DNA of 64,000 nt, taken from assembly GCF_021532375.1 (NCBI RefSeq), contig NZ_JAKGAP010000007.1, positions 1 through 64,000 on the forward strand, given 5' to 3'. Both the position numbers and the translations under genes were made by a program. Numbering within the stretch: the first letter of the stretch is position 1; every line of letters starts with the position of its first letter. The notes beneath the pieces were generated by a model. It had not been told where the DNA came from. It searched no databases and worked only from the letters and a program-made list of their open reading frames with translations. Source of the stretch: Paenibacillus alkaliterrae. GTDB taxonomy: Bacteria > Bacillota > Bacilli > Paenibacillales > Paenibacillaceae. Below are positions 9,011 to 19,429 of the stretch, one piece after another.

Positions 9011-9445
9011 ATGGTGTTTGATGGTTTATCAGAGCCTTATACAAAGCTGCTATCCGCAGCAAGAGATGCAATGCCGAATGCGTATGTTCCCTATTCGAAT
9101 TTTCAGGTAGGAGCCGCGTTGCTTGATGATGAAGGTCATATCCACCATGGTTGCAATGTAGAGAATGCCGCATACGGCCCTACGAATTGCGCTGAACGCA
9201 CTGCGTTGTTTCGCGCGATTGCAGACGGAAAGCGAGCAGGACAGTTTAAGGCTATCGCGGTAATTGGCGACACGAAAGGTCCTATAGCGCCTTGCGGTAT
9301 TTGCAGACAGGTCTTAGTTGAGCTTTGTGCACCTGATATGCCTGTTGTTATGGGAAATTTAAACGGACAGTGGACGATTTCGACCGTGTCCGATATATTG
9401 CCGGGAGCTTTTACTCCGGCATCATTAGATAATGGGGAGCGTTAA
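9011..9445 (+). CDS. cdd: cytidine deaminase
   Basis: 144 residues, close to the 136 of B. subtilis. It has the proton shuttle and zinc ligand in NCAERTALF and the PCGICRQ pair of Cys ligands, plus the substrate loop GCNVENAAYG. It deaminates cytidine and deoxycytidine in pyrimidine salvage. The open frame extends upstream to 8990, but GGGGGAT (8997-9003) points to ATG at 9011. Confidence 0.95.
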   Translation: MVFDGLSEPYTKLLSAARDAMPNAYVPYSNFQVGAALLDDEGHIHHGCNVENAAYGPTNCAERTALFRAIADGKRAGQFKAIAVIGDTKGPIAPCGICRQVLVELCAPDMPVVMGNLNGQWTISTVSDILPGAFTPASLDNGER

Positions 9446-9452
9446 TTAAAGG

Positions 9453-10376
9453 ATGAGCAAAACAACATCGAAGGAACGCGATAATAAAAAATTTAAATCG
9501 GGCTTCGTAGCTATTATTGGCAGACCGAATGTCGGAAAATCAACGTTGATGAATCATTTGATTGGTCAGAAGATTGCCATTATGTCAGACAAGCCCCAAA
9601 CGACACGAAACAAAATACACGGCGTTTACACAACAAACGATACACAGATCGTATTTTTGGATACGCCCGGTATTCATAAGCCGCAGTCGAAGCTTGGCAA
9701 TTACATGATGCAAACGGCAGAAAGCGCCCTAAAGGAAGTGGAGGCCGCGTTGTTTTTGATCGATGCGTCTGAAGGCCTCGGTGGCGGCGACCGCTTTATA
9801 ATCGAACAGCTAAAGAAGGTCAAAACACCCGTTTTCCTTGTTATGAACAAAATCGATAAGGTGGAGCCGGAGCAATTGCTGCCCATGATTACACAATATA
9901 ACGAACTGCATGAATTTGCGGAAATTATTCCGATTTCTGCGCTTAAAGGCAATAATATCGAAACGCTGCTCGAGCAAATTTCCCGTTATTTGCCAGAAGG
10001 TCCGCAATACTACCCCGCTGATCAAATTACGGATCATCCTGAGCAATTCGTATGCTCGGAGCTTATTCGCGAGAAAATATTGCATATGACCCGCGATGAA
10101 ATTCCGCATTCCATTGCGGTCACGATAGAAGATATGCGCGTAAAGGAAAACGGAGTTGTGTATATTGGAGCGGTCATCTTCGTCGAAAGGGACTCCCAGA
10201 AAGGGATCATAATCGGCAAAAAAGGGGAGCTGCTGAAGGAAGTCGGCAAGCAGGCCCGCAAGGATATCGAGGCATTGCTTGGCTCCCGCATTTTTCTGGA
10301 GCTTTGGGTCAAGGTTAAGAAGGATTGGCGTAATCAAGAGCGCGTGCTGAAGGATCTTGGCTTTCGACATGATTGA
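9453..10376 (+). CDS. era: GTPase Era
   Basis: 307 residues. G1 is GRPNVGKST (about 22-30), G3 DTPGIHKP, G4 NKID and G5 SALKG, followed by a C-terminal KH domain around [20 protein letters not shown]. Era binds the 3' end of 16S rRNA and helps assemble the 30S subunit, in keeping with its neighbour ybeY. It begins seven bases after cdd and is part of the same operon. Confidence 0.97.
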   Translation: MSKTTSKERDNKKFKSGFVAIIGRPNVGKSTLMNHLIGQKIAIMSDKPQTTRNKIHGVYTTNDTQIVFLDTPGIHKPQSKLGNYMMQTAESALKEVEAALFLIDASEGLGGGDRFIIEQLKKVKTPVFLVMNKIDKVEPEQLLPMITQYNELHEFAEIIPISALKGNNIETLLEQISRYLPEGPQYYPADQITDHPEQFVCSELIREKILHMTRDEIPHSIAVTIEDMRVKENGVVYIGAVIFVERDSQKGIIIGKKGELLKEVGKQARKDIEALLGSRIFLELWVKVKKDWRNQERVLKDLGFRHD

Positions 10377-10476
10377 ACCTATTTGACGAATTTTGTTAAG
10401 GATAGATGACGGTCGATTATCACATCCTAATAACGTCTGAAGCAGCATTTCAGGGGGACGAAAGGGATGAATACGA

Positions 10477-10638
10477 ATGCGAGATTTTTCGTGGAAGTAT
10501 TTTACGTTGACCGGGGATGTCGAATCCTTCATGCTTTACAAGGAGATGAATCAGTTTGGAGCGGAGGGTCCTGCTGATTCAATAGCTGGAGCCGAAGACG
10601 AGTTTGAAAAGATGGAATTGGAAGCTGAATCAAACTAA
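10477..10638 (+). CDS. yqzL: small protein YqzL
   Basis: 53 residues. The N-terminus MRDFSWKYFTLTGDVESFML matches the pattern of YqzL, a short protein of unknown function encoded between era and recO in many Bacillales; the tail is acidic. ATG at 10477 lies ten bases after AAAGGG (10461-10466). A competing ATG at 10467 in another frame has no family resemblance. Easily missed because of its size. Confidence 0.85.
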   Translation: MRDFSWKYFTLTGDVESFMLYKEMNQFGAEGPADSIAGAEDEFEKMELEAESN

Positions 10639-10742
10639 CGGTTCCAATGAATTTATCGTATAGGCTGATTATCGAAAGAACGTTTAAAGAATATAAGCAA
10701 GCATAGCTTTTGATCGTATACTTGGCTTATATGTCGTCGCGC

Positions 10743-10780
10743 AGCGGAAGCGCGCCTCCATGGGAAGGCATGCTTCCGCT
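10743..10780 (+). other. strong hairpin between yqzL and recO
   Basis: AGCGGAAGC (10743-10751) pairs with GCTTCCGCT (10772-10780). Inside it GCCT pairs with AGGC around the loop CCATGGGA. There is no T run, so it is not a standard terminator. It ends about 26 bases before the recO start and may act as an RNA-stability or weak attenuation element. Confidence 0.5.
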
Positions 10781-10806
10781 TTCGCGTTCAGGGGAGAGTT
10801 TGCGTT

Positions 10807-11550
10807 ATGTTGTATCGTGTCGAAGGTATTGTTATTCGGAGCATGGATTATGGGGAAAACAACAAAATTGTAACGCTGCTTACAAAGACAAACGGCAAGG
10901 CAGGCGTACTTATACGCGGAGCAAAAAAAGTAAAAAGTAAGCACTCATCGCTTGCGCAGCCATTTACATACGGAGAGTTCGTTTATTTTCGAAGCAATGG
11001 TCTGGGAACGCTTAATCATGGTGAGATTATAGAATCTCACCATCTTTTGCGTGAACAGCTGGATATGGCAGCCTATGCGTCGTATGCGGTCGAGCTTACG
11101 GATCGCTCCTTACAGGACGAAGAGGCGACAGGTTTTCATTTTGAACAGTTAAATGCCTGCCTATCGGCACTTGAGCAAGGTAAGGATGCACAAATAGTCA
11201 TTCATTTGTACGAGATGCGTATTCTGGATTTATCCGGCTATGCGCCAGAGCTTGAGGAATGTGTAAGCTGTGGCAATAGGTTGGGCCCTTTTAAATTATC
11301 GCCGCATGCAGGCGGTATTTTATGCTCTCGATGTTCAGGCAAGGATTCGAGTGCCATACCGCTGGGAGAAGGGGCGTATAAACTGCTCCGGTTATTTCGC
11401 ATGATGGATATGCGAAGGCTGGGCAACATTCAAGTAAAGCTAGAAACGAAAGAGCAGTTAAAGGTGTGCATGCGCAAGCTGATTGATACTCATTTGGGGT
11501 TCCAGTTAAAGTCGCGCAGCTTTCTGGATCAGCTGGATAAGCTATTATAG
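10807..11550 (+). CDS. recO: DNA repair protein RecO
   Basis: 247 residues, the usual length. An N-terminal OB-fold (VEGIVIRSMDYGENNKIVTLLT) is followed by a helical domain with a four-Cys zinc motif, CVSCGNRLG and CSRC (about 158-178). RecO loads RecA and anneals single strands in the RecF pathway. GGGGAGAG lies just before the ATG. A hairpin lies in the leader. Confidence 0.95.
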   Translation: MLYRVEGIVIRSMDYGENNKIVTLLTKTNGKAGVLIRGAKKVKSKHSSLAQPFTYGEFVYFRSNGLGTLNHGEIIESHHLLREQLDMAAYASYAVELTDRSLQDEEATGFHFEQLNACLSALEQGKDAQIVIHLYEMRILDLSGYAPELEECVSCGNRLGPFKLSPHAGGILCSRCSGKDSSAIPLGEGAYKLLRLFRMMDMRRLGNIQVKLETKEQLKVCMRKLIDTHLGFQLKSRSFLDQLDKLL

Positions 11551-11559
11551 GCAAACGGT

Positions 11560-11588
11560 TTGACATTTGGCATAAAAAAGCATAAAAT
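11560..11588 (+). promoter_or_regulatory. sigma-A promoter of glyQS
   Basis: TTGACA at 11560-11565 and TAAAAT at 11583-11588 are separated by 17 bases, giving a predicted start near 11595, at the beginning of the T-box leader. Confidence 0.8.
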
Positions 11589-11594
11589 AGTGCA

Positions 11595-11820
11595 TTATGA
11601 ATATGGGGCAGTGATGGAGAAAGTAATCGTTCGATGTCGTCTGAAATAGCGAGCCGGGAATAGTGAGAGCCTGGACGGACACGACGAAGAAAAGGCACTC
11701 CGGAGTCGTAATAAACTAAGAGGGTATACTCCAGAAGAGTAAACCAAGTAGGGTGGAACCGCGGGATAATAACTCTCGTCCCTACGTCTGGCAGCAGGCG
11801 TAGAGACGGGAGTTTTTTTG
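11595..11820 (+). promoter_or_regulatory. glycine T-box riboswitch leader of glyQS
   Basis: The conserved T-box core AGGGTGGAACCGCG is at 11750-11763. The terminator that competes with it pairs AACTCTCGTCCCTACG (from 11771) with CGTAGAGACGGGAGTT and ends in seven T. The likely specifier is GGC (Gly) at 11694-11696, followed by A, in the Stem I internal loop. Uncharged tRNA-Gly should bind and favour antitermination. Confidence 0.93.
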
Positions 11821-11893
11821 CATATCTGCCTTCGCTGATCCAGAAATAGTCCGCAAGCGGACATAAAACAGAGGAAGAAGGAGAGGATCGATT

Positions 11894-12781
11894 ATGAATT
11901 TTCAAGGAATGATTTTGACGCTGCAGAAATTTTGGGCCGAACAAAACTGCATTCTGGTTCAGCCCTATGATGTAGAGAAAGGTGCGGGAACGATGAACCC
12001 TATGACGTTCCTGAGGTCAATCGGGCCTGAGCCTTGGAATGTTGCGTACGTGGAGCCGTCTCGTCGTCCTGCTGATGGCCGTTATGGCGAAAATCCTAAC
12101 CGTCTATATCAGCATCATCAGTTTCAGGTCATTTTGAAGCCTTCACCGGACAATATTCAAGAGCTATATTTGGAGAGCCTGAAGCAGCTCGGAATCGATG
12201 CGAATGACCATGATATTCGCTTTGTTGAGGATAACTGGGAATCACCGACTCTAGGCGCATGGGGCTTAGGCTGGGAGGTGTGGCTGGATGGCATGGAAAT
12301 TACGCAGTTTACTTATTTCCAGCAGGTTGGCGGTATCGATGCTAATCCTGTTGCCGTTGAAATTACCTATGGCATGGAGCGGCTTGCTTCTTATATTCAA
12401 CAAAAAGAAAATGTGTTCGATCTGGAATGGGTGGATGGCGTAACGTATGGTGATGTCTTCAAGCAGCCCGAATATGAGCATTCGAAATATACGTTTGAAA
12501 CGTCTGATTCGGCTATGCTGTTCACCTTGTTCAACATGTATGAGGAAGAAGCGAAAAAAACGATGGATCATAACCTCGTATTTCCTGCCTACGACTATGT
12601 GTTGAAATGTTCGCATACGTTCAATTTGCTTGATGCGCGCGGAGCAATCAGCGTGACGGAGAGAACGGGCTATATAACGAGGGTAAGGAATTTGGCACGT
12701 GCCTGCGCATCAACTTACTACGAGGAAAGGGAACGTCTTGGATTCCCGCTGCTGAACAAAGGAGTGAAGCAAAATGACTAG
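11894..12781 (+). CDS. glyQ: glycyl-tRNA synthetase alpha subunit
   Basis: 295 residues. It begins [19 protein letters not shown] and carries the class II motifs seen in [27 protein letters not shown] and in [10 protein letters not shown]. With GlyS it forms the bacterial alpha2-beta2 enzyme that charges tRNA-Gly. Controlled by the T-box upstream; it overlaps glyS by eight bases. Confidence 0.97.
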   Translation: MNFQGMILTLQKFWAEQNCILVQPYDVEKGAGTMNPMTFLRSIGPEPWNVAYVEPSRRPADGRYGENPNRLYQHHQFQVILKPSPDNIQELYLESLKQLGIDANDHDIRFVEDNWESPTLGAWGLGWEVWLDGMEITQFTYFQQVGGIDANPVAVEITYGMERLASYIQQKENVFDLEWVDGVTYGDVFKQPEYEHSKYTFETSDSAMLFTLFNMYEEEAKKTMDHNLVFPAYDYVLKCSHTFNLLDARGAISVTERTGYITRVRNLARACASTYYEERERLGFPLLNKGVKQND

Positions 12782-14855
12782 AGATTTGCTGCTGGAAATC
12801 GGTCTGGAGGAAGTGCCGGCAAGGTTTGTGCGCGGAGCAATGAACCAGCTGAAGGAAAAAACGGTTAAATGGCTATCCGATTCCCGCATTGAGCACGGCG
12901 GTGTGGATGCGTTCGCAACTCCGCGCCGACTCGCTGTGCTAGTGCGCGATGTGGCTGAGAAGCAGACTGATATGAACGAGGAGGCAAAGGGTCCAGCTCG
13001 AAAAATCGCTCAGGATGAGCAAGAAAATTGGAGTAAAGCGGCGCTTGGATTTGCGCGCAGTCAAGGCGTTGAGACAGATCAGTTGTATTTCCAAGAGTTG
13101 TCTGGCGTAGAGTACGTCTATGCAAAGAAAAACAGCATTGGAGCGGATACGACAAGCCTATTGCCAGAGGGACTGCTCTCCATCATTACTTCAATGTCTT
13201 TTCCAAAAAATATGCGATGGGGAACCCATGAGCTTCGTTTCGTAAGACCCATTCGCTGGCTTGTCGCGCTGTTTGGCAAAGAGGTTATTCCTTTTGAGAT
13301 AACGAATGTAAAGACAAGCAACGTTTCTCGCGGTCACCGTTTCCTTGGCAGCGACGCAACGGTGCATGAACCGTCCCATTACATTGAGCGTCTGCGCGAG
13401 CAGCATGTCATTGTTGACGTAAGCGAACGCGAACAGCTAATCATCACTCAGATTAAGGAGTTGGTGAAGGAAAAGGGCTGGGAAATTGCGGTCAAGGAAG
13501 ACTTGCTTGAAGAAGTGCTGTTCTTGGTTGAATATCCTAACGTATTGTTTGGCGGCTTTGAACCTGAATTCCTTCACATTCCGCAAGAAGTGCTCATTAC
13601 CTCAATGCGCGAGCATCAGCGGTATTTCCCGGTGTTTAACGGGGAGGGCCAGCTTCAACCTTACTTCGTAACGGTACGGAACGGCGATCTTAAATCGATC
13701 GAGCTTGTTGCGAAAGGAAATGAGAAAGTGCTTCGGGCAAGACTTTCCGACGCGAAATTTTTCTATGAAGAGGATCATAAGCTAACGATTGAGCATGCGC
13801 TTTCGAAGCTTGAGAATATCGTTTATCACGAAGAGCTTGGTTCAGTTGCGGACAAAGTGAGACGCATCCGCGAAACGGCGGATTTGATTAGCAAGCATTT
13901 GCTTATTGATGGGCAGACTGCTCAGGATATTAGCCGTGCAGCGGATATTTGCAAATTCGATCTTGTATCGCAAATGGTATATGAGTTCCCTGAGCTTCAG
14001 GGAATTATGGGCGAGGATTATGCCCGCAAAGCGGGCGAGCGCGAAGCTGTGGCGAGAGCCATTAACGAACACTATCAGCCACGCTTTGCCGGCGACTTGG
14101 CTCCTTCCGATTCGACAGGAACAATCGTAAGCCTAGCGGATAAAATAGATACAATTGTCGGATGTTTCTCGATTGGCATTATTCCGACGGGCTCACAGGA
14201 TCCATATGCGCTTAGAAGACAAGCTGCAGGCATCGTGCAAATCATTTTGGCACATGGCTTGAGGCTGCAATTGCACGATTTATATGATGCTGCATTGGCG
14301 GTTCATGAGAACCGCGGTTTGAAACGGAATGCAACGGATATTCGCAAGGATCTCTCGGATTTCTTTGCTCTTCGCGTGAAAAACGTGCTTTCCGAGCAGG
14401 GCGTACGCTACGACGTCATCGATGCGGTAATGGCTTTCGGATTTGCTGATTTGCGCTCCACGATCGAGCGCGCAGCAGTTGTTCAACTGCTTGCGGCCGG
14501 CGAGGATCGAGCGGAGTTTAAGCTTACGGTCGAGCAATTTAACCGCGTTAGCAATCTGGCGTCGAAGGCGACCAGTAACACGGTTGATCCTTCCCTGTTC
14601 GCAGAACAAGTGGAAACGGACCTGTATGAGCAATGGCTGGCGCAGCGTCCAACGTTCCTAACCGCAATCGAGCAAGGAGATATCACAAAAGCGGTACAAT
14701 CCTTAACATCTTTGAAGCCTTTTATTCATACGTATTTTGAAAAAGTTATGGTCATGTCGCCGGATGAGGCAATTCGCGCGAACCGGTTGTCAACGCTTGC
14801 AAGCATTGCGGAAGATATCGCGATTGTCGCCGATTTCTCGAAGCTGGTTTGGTAG
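12774..14855 (+). CDS. glyS: glycyl-tRNA synthetase beta subunit
   Basis: 693 residues. The N-terminal [18 protein letters not shown] and the HD-like segment [19 protein letters not shown] are characteristic, with a DALR-type anticodon-binding region at the C-terminus. It contributes tRNA recognition to the GlyQS complex. The start overlaps glyQ, which implies translational coupling and balanced subunit production. Confidence 0.97.
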   Translation: MTRDLLLEIGLEEVPARFVRGAMNQLKEKTVKWLSDSRIEHGGVDAFATPRRLAVLVRDVAEKQTDMNEEAKGPARKIAQDEQENWSKAALGFARSQGVETDQLYFQELSGVEYVYAKKNSIGADTTSLLPEGLLSIITSMSFPKNMRWGTHELRFVRPIRWLVALFGKEVIPFEITNVKTSNVSRGHRFLGSDATVHEPSHYIERLREQHVIVDVSEREQLIITQIKELVKEKGWEIAVKEDLLEEVLFLVEYPNVLFGGFEPEFLHIPQEVLITSMREHQRYFPVFNGEGQLQPYFVTVRNGDLKSIELVAKGNEKVLRARLSDAKFFYEEDHKLTIEHALSKLENIVYHEELGSVADKVRRIRETADLISKHLLIDGQTAQDISRAADICKFDLVSQMVYEFPELQGIMGEDYARKAGEREAVARAINEHYQPRFAGDLAPSDSTGTIVSLADKIDTIVGCFSIGIIPTGSQDPYALRRQAAGIVQIILAHGLRLQLHDLYDAALAVHENRGLKRNATDIRKDLSDFFALRVKNVLSEQGVRYDVIDAVMAFGFADLRSTIERAAVVQLLAAGEDRAEFKLTVEQFNRVSNLASKATSNTVDPSLFAEQVETDLYEQWLAQRPTFLTAIEQGDITKAVQSLTSLKPFIHTYFEKVMVMSPDEAIRANRLSTLASIAEDIAIVADFSKLVW

Positions 14856-14914
14856 TCGAGCGAAAAAACGCTCATAGCTGATCTTCTTAACATTATGCGT
14901 CAGGGGGAAGATAG

Positions 14915-15733
14915 ATGATGGCTAGCGCAATTCCAGAAGTAATTGTATTTGTCGTATCCGATGCCGCCGGAGATACGGGAGAGCTTGTCGTTCGTGCGGC
15001 AATCGCTCAGTTTCATCCGATAAATGCGGATATCCGAAGGGCGCCTTTTATTACGGATGAGGCAGGCTTGCAGCGCATTGCGCTGCAAGCGAAGCAAGCG
15101 GATGCGATTGTGCTGTATACATTAGTTATTCCGCAGCTTCGTGACAGCATGCGCAGGCTTTCCGAAGCTAACGGCATCGTGGCCATAGACCTGTTGGGGT
15201 CATTTATAGAGACGCTGGAATTGCGTACCGGTCGTAAATCAAGGCAAGAGCCTGGGCTTAATCATGTGCTTGATGCGGATTACTTCCGGAAGGTGGAAGC
15301 CGTCGAGTTTGCCGTTAAGTATGATGATGCGCGTGATACGTCCGGTGTTTTAAAGGCTGATATCGTGCTTGTCGGCGTGTCTCGGACCTCCAAAACTCCC
15401 TTGTCCATGTATCTTGCACACCAAAAATATAAGGTTGCTAACGTGCCGCTTGTTCCCGAGCTGAAACCGCCGGACGAGCTGTTTAAGCTACCGAAGCGCA
15501 AGGTGATCGGACTTACGATAGGTGTACCCTATTTGAATACGATACGCAAAGAGCGGTTAAAGGCGCTAGGTTTGCCTAACAATGCCTCCTATGCAACGAC
15601 GGACCGAATTGAAAAGGAGCTTCAATATGCCGATACAATAATGAAGCAGCTCGGATGCGTTGTTATCGATGTTTCACACCGCGCCGTCGAGGAGACGGCA
15701 AGCTTAATTATGGAATATGTGCGGATGCCATAA
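14915..15733 (+). CDS. pyruvate, phosphate dikinase regulatory protein (YqfL family)
   Basis: 272 residues, matching B. subtilis YqfL (about 270). The P-loop-like GVSRTSKTPLSMYLA (about 152-166) identifies the DUF299 bifunctional Ser/Thr kinase-pyrophosphorylase family, which inactivates and reactivates PPDK or PEP synthase. In B. subtilis the gene affects gluconeogenic gene control. ATG at 14915 follows CAGGGGGAAG. The order glyS-yqfL-yqxD-dnaG is conserved. Confidence 0.92.
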   Translation: MMASAIPEVIVFVVSDAAGDTGELVVRAAIAQFHPINADIRRAPFITDEAGLQRIALQAKQADAIVLYTLVIPQLRDSMRRLSEANGIVAIDLLGSFIETLELRTGRKSRQEPGLNHVLDADYFRKVEAVEFAVKYDDARDTSGVLKADIVLVGVSRTSKTPLSMYLAHQKYKVANVPLVPELKPPDELFKLPKRKVIGLTIGVPYLNTIRKERLKALGLPNNASYATTDRIEKELQYADTIMKQLGCVVIDVSHRAVEETASLIMEYVRMP

Positions 15734-15813
15734 GTACGTAAGGCAGGATTTTTTATAGTTTTGCCGTATATAATAGTACAGGTTAACAATTTGAATACGA
15801 GCGGTGATTCATT

Positions 15814-16284
15814 ATTCGGATAGAGCAGCCAACCATTGTTGTCGATGCGGATGCATGCCCGGTAAAAGCGGAAATAGCAGAAGCTGCAAGATTGTTCGCG
15901 GTGCGCGTGCTAATGGTCGCGTCTCATGATCATCGTTTGCTGCCGCAAGAGGGAGTGGAAGTCGTTCAGGTGGATCGGTGCAATCAATCGGTTGATCTGT
16001 ACATTGTGAACCATATAGTACGCGGAGATATTGTTATCACCCAAGATTTTGGTTTGGCATGTATAGCGATCGGTAAAGGTGCTCTCGTGCTGTCTCCGCG
16101 AGGCGAGCAATACACGGATGAAAACATCGATTATTTGATGGAACGAAGGCATGAGTTGGCTAAGCGGCGTCGAACCGGCGGTAAAACAAGAGGCCCAAAA
16201 GCCATGAACCAAGCAGATCGCGATCGTTTTCAACAAAAGTTGACAAAAGTTTTGCGAAATGAGCAGGAGAACCATGACGCATAG
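15814..16284 (+). CDS. yqxD: YaiI/YqxD family protein (DUF188), probable ATT start
   Basis: About 156 residues from ATT at 15814. The family signature VVDADACPVK lies at residues 10-19, upstream of the first in-frame standard start (TTG at 15892). The conserved SHDHR, NQSVDLYIVNHI and ITQDFGLA motifs are intact, and the tail is basic. Between the in-frame TGA at 15805 and VVDADACP the only near-start codons are ATT at 15811 and 15814, plus ATA. GGTGATTC at 15803-15810, complementary to the 16S tail, is suitably placed. TATAAT at 15769-15774 may be its promoter. Function is unknown; the fold is nuclease-like. Confidence 0.8.
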   Translation: MRIEQPTIVVDADACPVKAEIAEAARLFAVRVLMVASHDHRLLPQEGVEVVQVDRCNQSVDLYIVNHIVRGDIVITQDFGLACIAIGKGALVLSPRGEQYTDENIDYLMERRHELAKRRRTGGKTRGPKAMNQADRDRFQQKLTKVLRNEQENHDA

Positions 16285-16325
16285 CGAATATTATTTACGT
16301 GTTACTAGGATGAAGGTGATGAACG

Positions 16326-18179
16326 ATGACATACGGTAATAAAATACCGGAAGAGGTCATAGAGGCGGTACGTAAGCATCATGACATCGTAGAGACGGTC
16401 GGGAAATACGTTCATCTCACGAAGCACGGCAAATATATGAAGGGGTTATGTCCGTTCCATTCGGAGAAAACACCTTCGTTTACGGTTACGCCGGAACTCC
16501 AAATTTACCATTGCTACGGCTGCGGCAAAGGCGGTAATGTCATACGTTTTGTCGAAGAAATGGAAGGCTACACCTTTCCTGAAGCTGTACGGATGCTCGC
16601 AGAGGATGCAGGAATGCCCATTACGTGGGCTTCGCCTGACGGTAGTAAACCTACTCCTCATGATGCAGACCGGACAAAGATCATTGAAGCTCATGAGTTA
16701 ACAATTAAGCTGTATCACCACGTGTTAAACAACACGAAGCAGGGGCAAGCAGCAAAGCAGTATTTGCGGGAACGCGGATTGAGCGATAAGCTGATCGATC
16801 ATTTTATGATTGGCTATGCCCCTGAAGAATGGGATGTACTGGCAAGATTTTTAACGAAACGCGGATATGAGCTTGCATTAATGGAGAAAGGCGGATTGTT
16901 ATCGGCTAAGTCGGACGGGAGCGGGTACGTGGATCGGTTTCGCAATCGCATTATGTTTCCAATTTGGGATCGAGACGGCAAAGCTGCCGCGTTTGCGGGT
17001 CGCATTATAGGCGAAGGACAGCCGAAATACTTGAATACCTCGGAGACGATGTTGTTTACGAAGAGCAAGACACTATACAACTTGCATTATGCGAGACCGG
17101 CTATCCGAAAAAGCAAGCAAGTTGTATTGTTTGAAGGCTACATGGATGTGATCAAATCTTGGAGTGCCGGCGTGAAAAACGGCATCGCAACGATGGGCAC
17201 CGCCTTAACCGATGAGCATTGCGCCATTCTGAGGCGGCAAGCAGAAGAAGTCATCGTATGCTACGACGGTGATGACGCTGGACAAGCAGCCGCTTTCAAA
17301 TCGATTCCGATGCTAGAGAACGCAGGTCTCAAAGTATCGGTAGCGATGCTTCCGAAGGGCAAGGATCCCGACGATTATATAAGTGAATACGGTCCGGAGG
17401 CATTCCTGCGGGAAACGATGGATCAGCCGGTATCGGTTACAAAATTTAAGCTTATATATTCTAGGAAAAACCATATACTGCTAAAAGAAGAAGGCAGGAA
17501 AAATTACCTGCTTGAAGCGGTAGAAACGATTGCGGAGCTTGATTCATCAACAGAACGCGAAGTCTACCTGAAGGAATTGTCCCGAGAGTTCGAAATCACA
17601 CTTGACTCCTTGAAGCAGGACTGTTTTCAAAAGCGGCAAGAGCTTCAAAAAAAGAAGCCGCAAGGGGATAATAACGACAATTCGTGGAATAATGGTAGGA
17701 ATGAAAAGCCCCGAAAGTCTGGTCCTCCTGCTCTTCGGCCTGCATACACTTATGCGGAGCGCAGATTGCTGCATGTTATGATGCGTGACAGAGATGTAGC
17801 GCAAGCGGTTCATGAACGTCTGGGCGATGCGTTTAATGTAGAGGATCATGCAGCGCTTGCCGCTTATTTATACGCTTATTATGCACAAGGCTATGATCCG
17901 GATGCCAGTCGATTTATTGCAACGCTGCATGATGACCGTTTAGAACGTACTGCCGCATCCATCTTGATGATGGACAGCGACTTTCCGTTTGATGAAACAA
18001 CAATGGAAGCTTATATCCAGGATATTATAAAGGTTCCGCAGTTTCGGGATATTGAGCAGAGGAAAGAAGAAATGGTGCGTGCCGAGCGCGCTGGTGATGC
18101 TTTGTTGGCAGCACAATTAGGTCTTGAGATTATAACCCTAGAGAGACAGCTTAAAGCGAGACTGGACGATCGGATCTAG
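16326..18179 (+). CDS. dnaG: DNA primase
   Basis: 617 residues. Domains in order: CHC2 zinc finger (CPFHSEKTPSF...HCYGCGKGG, about 42-66); RNA polymerase core with a Toprim fold (VLFEGYMDVI about 266, CYDGDDAGQAA about 316); and a C-terminal helicase-binding region. DnaG synthesises RNA primers at the fork. ATG at 16326 follows AAGGTGATG. It precedes sigA by 18 bases, the conserved macromolecular-synthesis arrangement. Confidence 0.97.
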   Translation: MTYGNKIPEEVIEAVRKHHDIVETVGKYVHLTKHGKYMKGLCPFHSEKTPSFTVTPELQIYHCYGCGKGGNVIRFVEEMEGYTFPEAVRMLAEDAGMPITWASPDGSKPTPHDADRTKIIEAHELTIKLYHHVLNNTKQGQAAKQYLRERGLSDKLIDHFMIGYAPEEWDVLARFLTKRGYELALMEKGGLLSAKSDGSGYVDRFRNRIMFPIWDRDGKAAAFAGRIIGEGQPKYLNTSETMLFTKSKTLYNLHYARPAIRKSKQVVLFEGYMDVIKSWSAGVKNGIATMGTALTDEHCAILRRQAEEVIVCYDGDDAGQAAAFKSIPMLENAGLKVSVAMLPKGKDPDDYISEYGPEAFLRETMDQPVSVTKFKLIYSRKNHILLKEEGRKNYLLEAVETIAELDSSTEREVYLKELSREFEITLDSLKQDCFQKRQELQKKKPQGDNNDNSWNNGRNEKPRKSGPPALRPAYTYAERRLLHVMMRDRDVAQAVHERLGDAFNVEDHAALAAYLYAYYAQGYDPDASRFIATLHDDRLERTAASILMMDSDFPFDETTMEAYIQDIIKVPQFRDIEQRKEEMVRAERAGDALLAAQLGLEIITLERQLKARLDDRI

Positions 18180-18197
18180 GGGGGAGGGAGTTGGAAT

Positions 18198-19328
18198 ATG
18201 GCGAATGATCAACATACTGAGCTAGATACGGAACAAAAGCTGGATCATGTAAAGGATCAATTGATCGAGCAGGGCAAAAAGAGGTCATCCTTAACGTATA
18301 AAGAAATTATGGAGAAATTGTCTCCGTTCGATCAGGATCCCGAACAAATTGACGAATTTTTTGAGCAGCTCGATGATTTTGGGATTGAGGTTCTGAACGA
18401 GAATGACGAAGAAAATCCGCTTGCCGCACAAGGGGAAGAGCAAGAGCGCGAGCAGGATGACTTTAATTTCGATGATGATTTGGCTTTGCCGCCAGGCATC
18501 AAAATTAACGATCCGGTAAGAATGTATTTAAAAGAAATCGGCAGGGTTCCGCTTCTTTCCGCGGATGATGAGATTGAGCTTGCTCAACGAATCGAGAATG
18601 GCGATGAAGAAGCTAAGCGGAGACTTGCGGAAGCGAATCTGCGTCTAGTGGTCAGCATCGCGAAACGATATGTCGGCAGAGGGATGCTGTTTCTCGACCT
18701 GATTCAAGAAGGGAACATGGGTCTTATTAAAGCCGTCGAGAAGTTTGATCATCAGAAGGGCTTTAAATTCAGTACGTATGCGACATGGTGGATTCGTCAA
18801 GCTATCACACGGGCGATTGCCGATCAAGCCCGAACGATTCGGATTCCGGTTCATATGGTGGAAACCATTAATAAGCTGATTCGCGTATCGCGCCAATTGC
18901 TGCAGGAGCTGGGACGTGAACCGACTCCGGAAGAGATAGCAGCGGAGATGGAGCTCAGCACCGAAAAGGTTCGCGAAATTATGAAAATTGCACAAGAGCC
19001 GGTATCGCTGGAGACGCCAATTGGAGAAGAGGATGATTCCCACCTCGGCGATTTCATTGAAGACCAAGAAGCGTTGGCACCGGCAGATGCTGCCGCGTAT
19101 GAATTGCTTAAGGAACAACTCGAGGATGTACTCGATACGTTAACGGAGAGAGAAGAAAATGTGCTTCGCCTTCGCTTCGGGCTTGATGACGGACGCACAA
19201 GAACGCTAGAGGAAGTTGGCAAGGTATTCGGCGTTACGCGCGAGCGGATTCGTCAAATCGAGGCCAAGGCGCTTCGCAAGCTTCGTCATCCCAGCCGCAG
19301 CAAACGTTTGAAGGATTTTCTCGAATAA
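18198..19328 (+). CDS. sigA: RNA polymerase primary sigma factor SigA
   Basis: 376 residues. Region 1.1 is shorter than in enterics. Region 1.2 is [16 protein letters not shown], region 2 contains [13 protein letters not shown] and [13 protein letters not shown], and region 4 contains the [20 protein letters not shown] helix-turn-helix. It is the housekeeping sigma factor; the TTGACA/TATAAT boxes elsewhere in the window are its expected targets. The ribosome site is GGGGGGAGGG. Confidence 0.98.
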   Translation: MANDQHTELDTEQKLDHVKDQLIEQGKKRSSLTYKEIMEKLSPFDQDPEQIDEFFEQLDDFGIEVLNENDEENPLAAQGEEQEREQDDFNFDDDLALPPGIKINDPVRMYLKEIGRVPLLSADDEIELAQRIENGDEEAKRRLAEANLRLVVSIAKRYVGRGMLFLDLIQEGNMGLIKAVEKFDHQKGFKFSTYATWWIRQAITRAIADQARTIRIPVHMVETINKLIRVSRQLLQELGREPTPEEIAAEMELSTEKVREIMKIAQEPVSLETPIGEEDDSHLGDFIEDQEALAPADAAAYELLKEQLEDVLDTLTEREENVLRLRFGLDDGRTRTLEEVGKVFGVTRERIRQIEAKALRKLRHPSRSKRLKDFLE

Positions 19329-19347
19329 AAAGTTAGGAACATACATT

Positions 19348-19380
19348 GACCTTTCTGCTCCTGCAGCGAGGTCTTTTTTC
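19348..19380 (+). terminator. probable intrinsic terminator after sigA
   Basis: GACCT (19348-19352) pairs with AGGTC (19369-19373) around a small inner GCT/AGC stem, followed by six T. The stem is modest. Confidence 0.5.
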
Positions 19381-19429
19381 TAAATATGAGATCGGATATT
19401 AGTCGAGACCGGAAGGACAACGGGTTATT

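Noticed and set aside
10467-10577. ATG 10467 as the start of a different small protein after era
   Set aside because: Although well placed after AAAGGG, its product has no family resemblance, while the ATG 10477 frame is clearly YqzL.
11291-11944. 217-codon open frame on the minus strand
   Set aside because: Runs across recO, the glyQS promoter and the T-box leader, all well supported on the plus strand.
14861-14876. Short hairpin GAGCG/CGCTC after glyS as a terminator
   Set aside because: Only five pairs and no T run.
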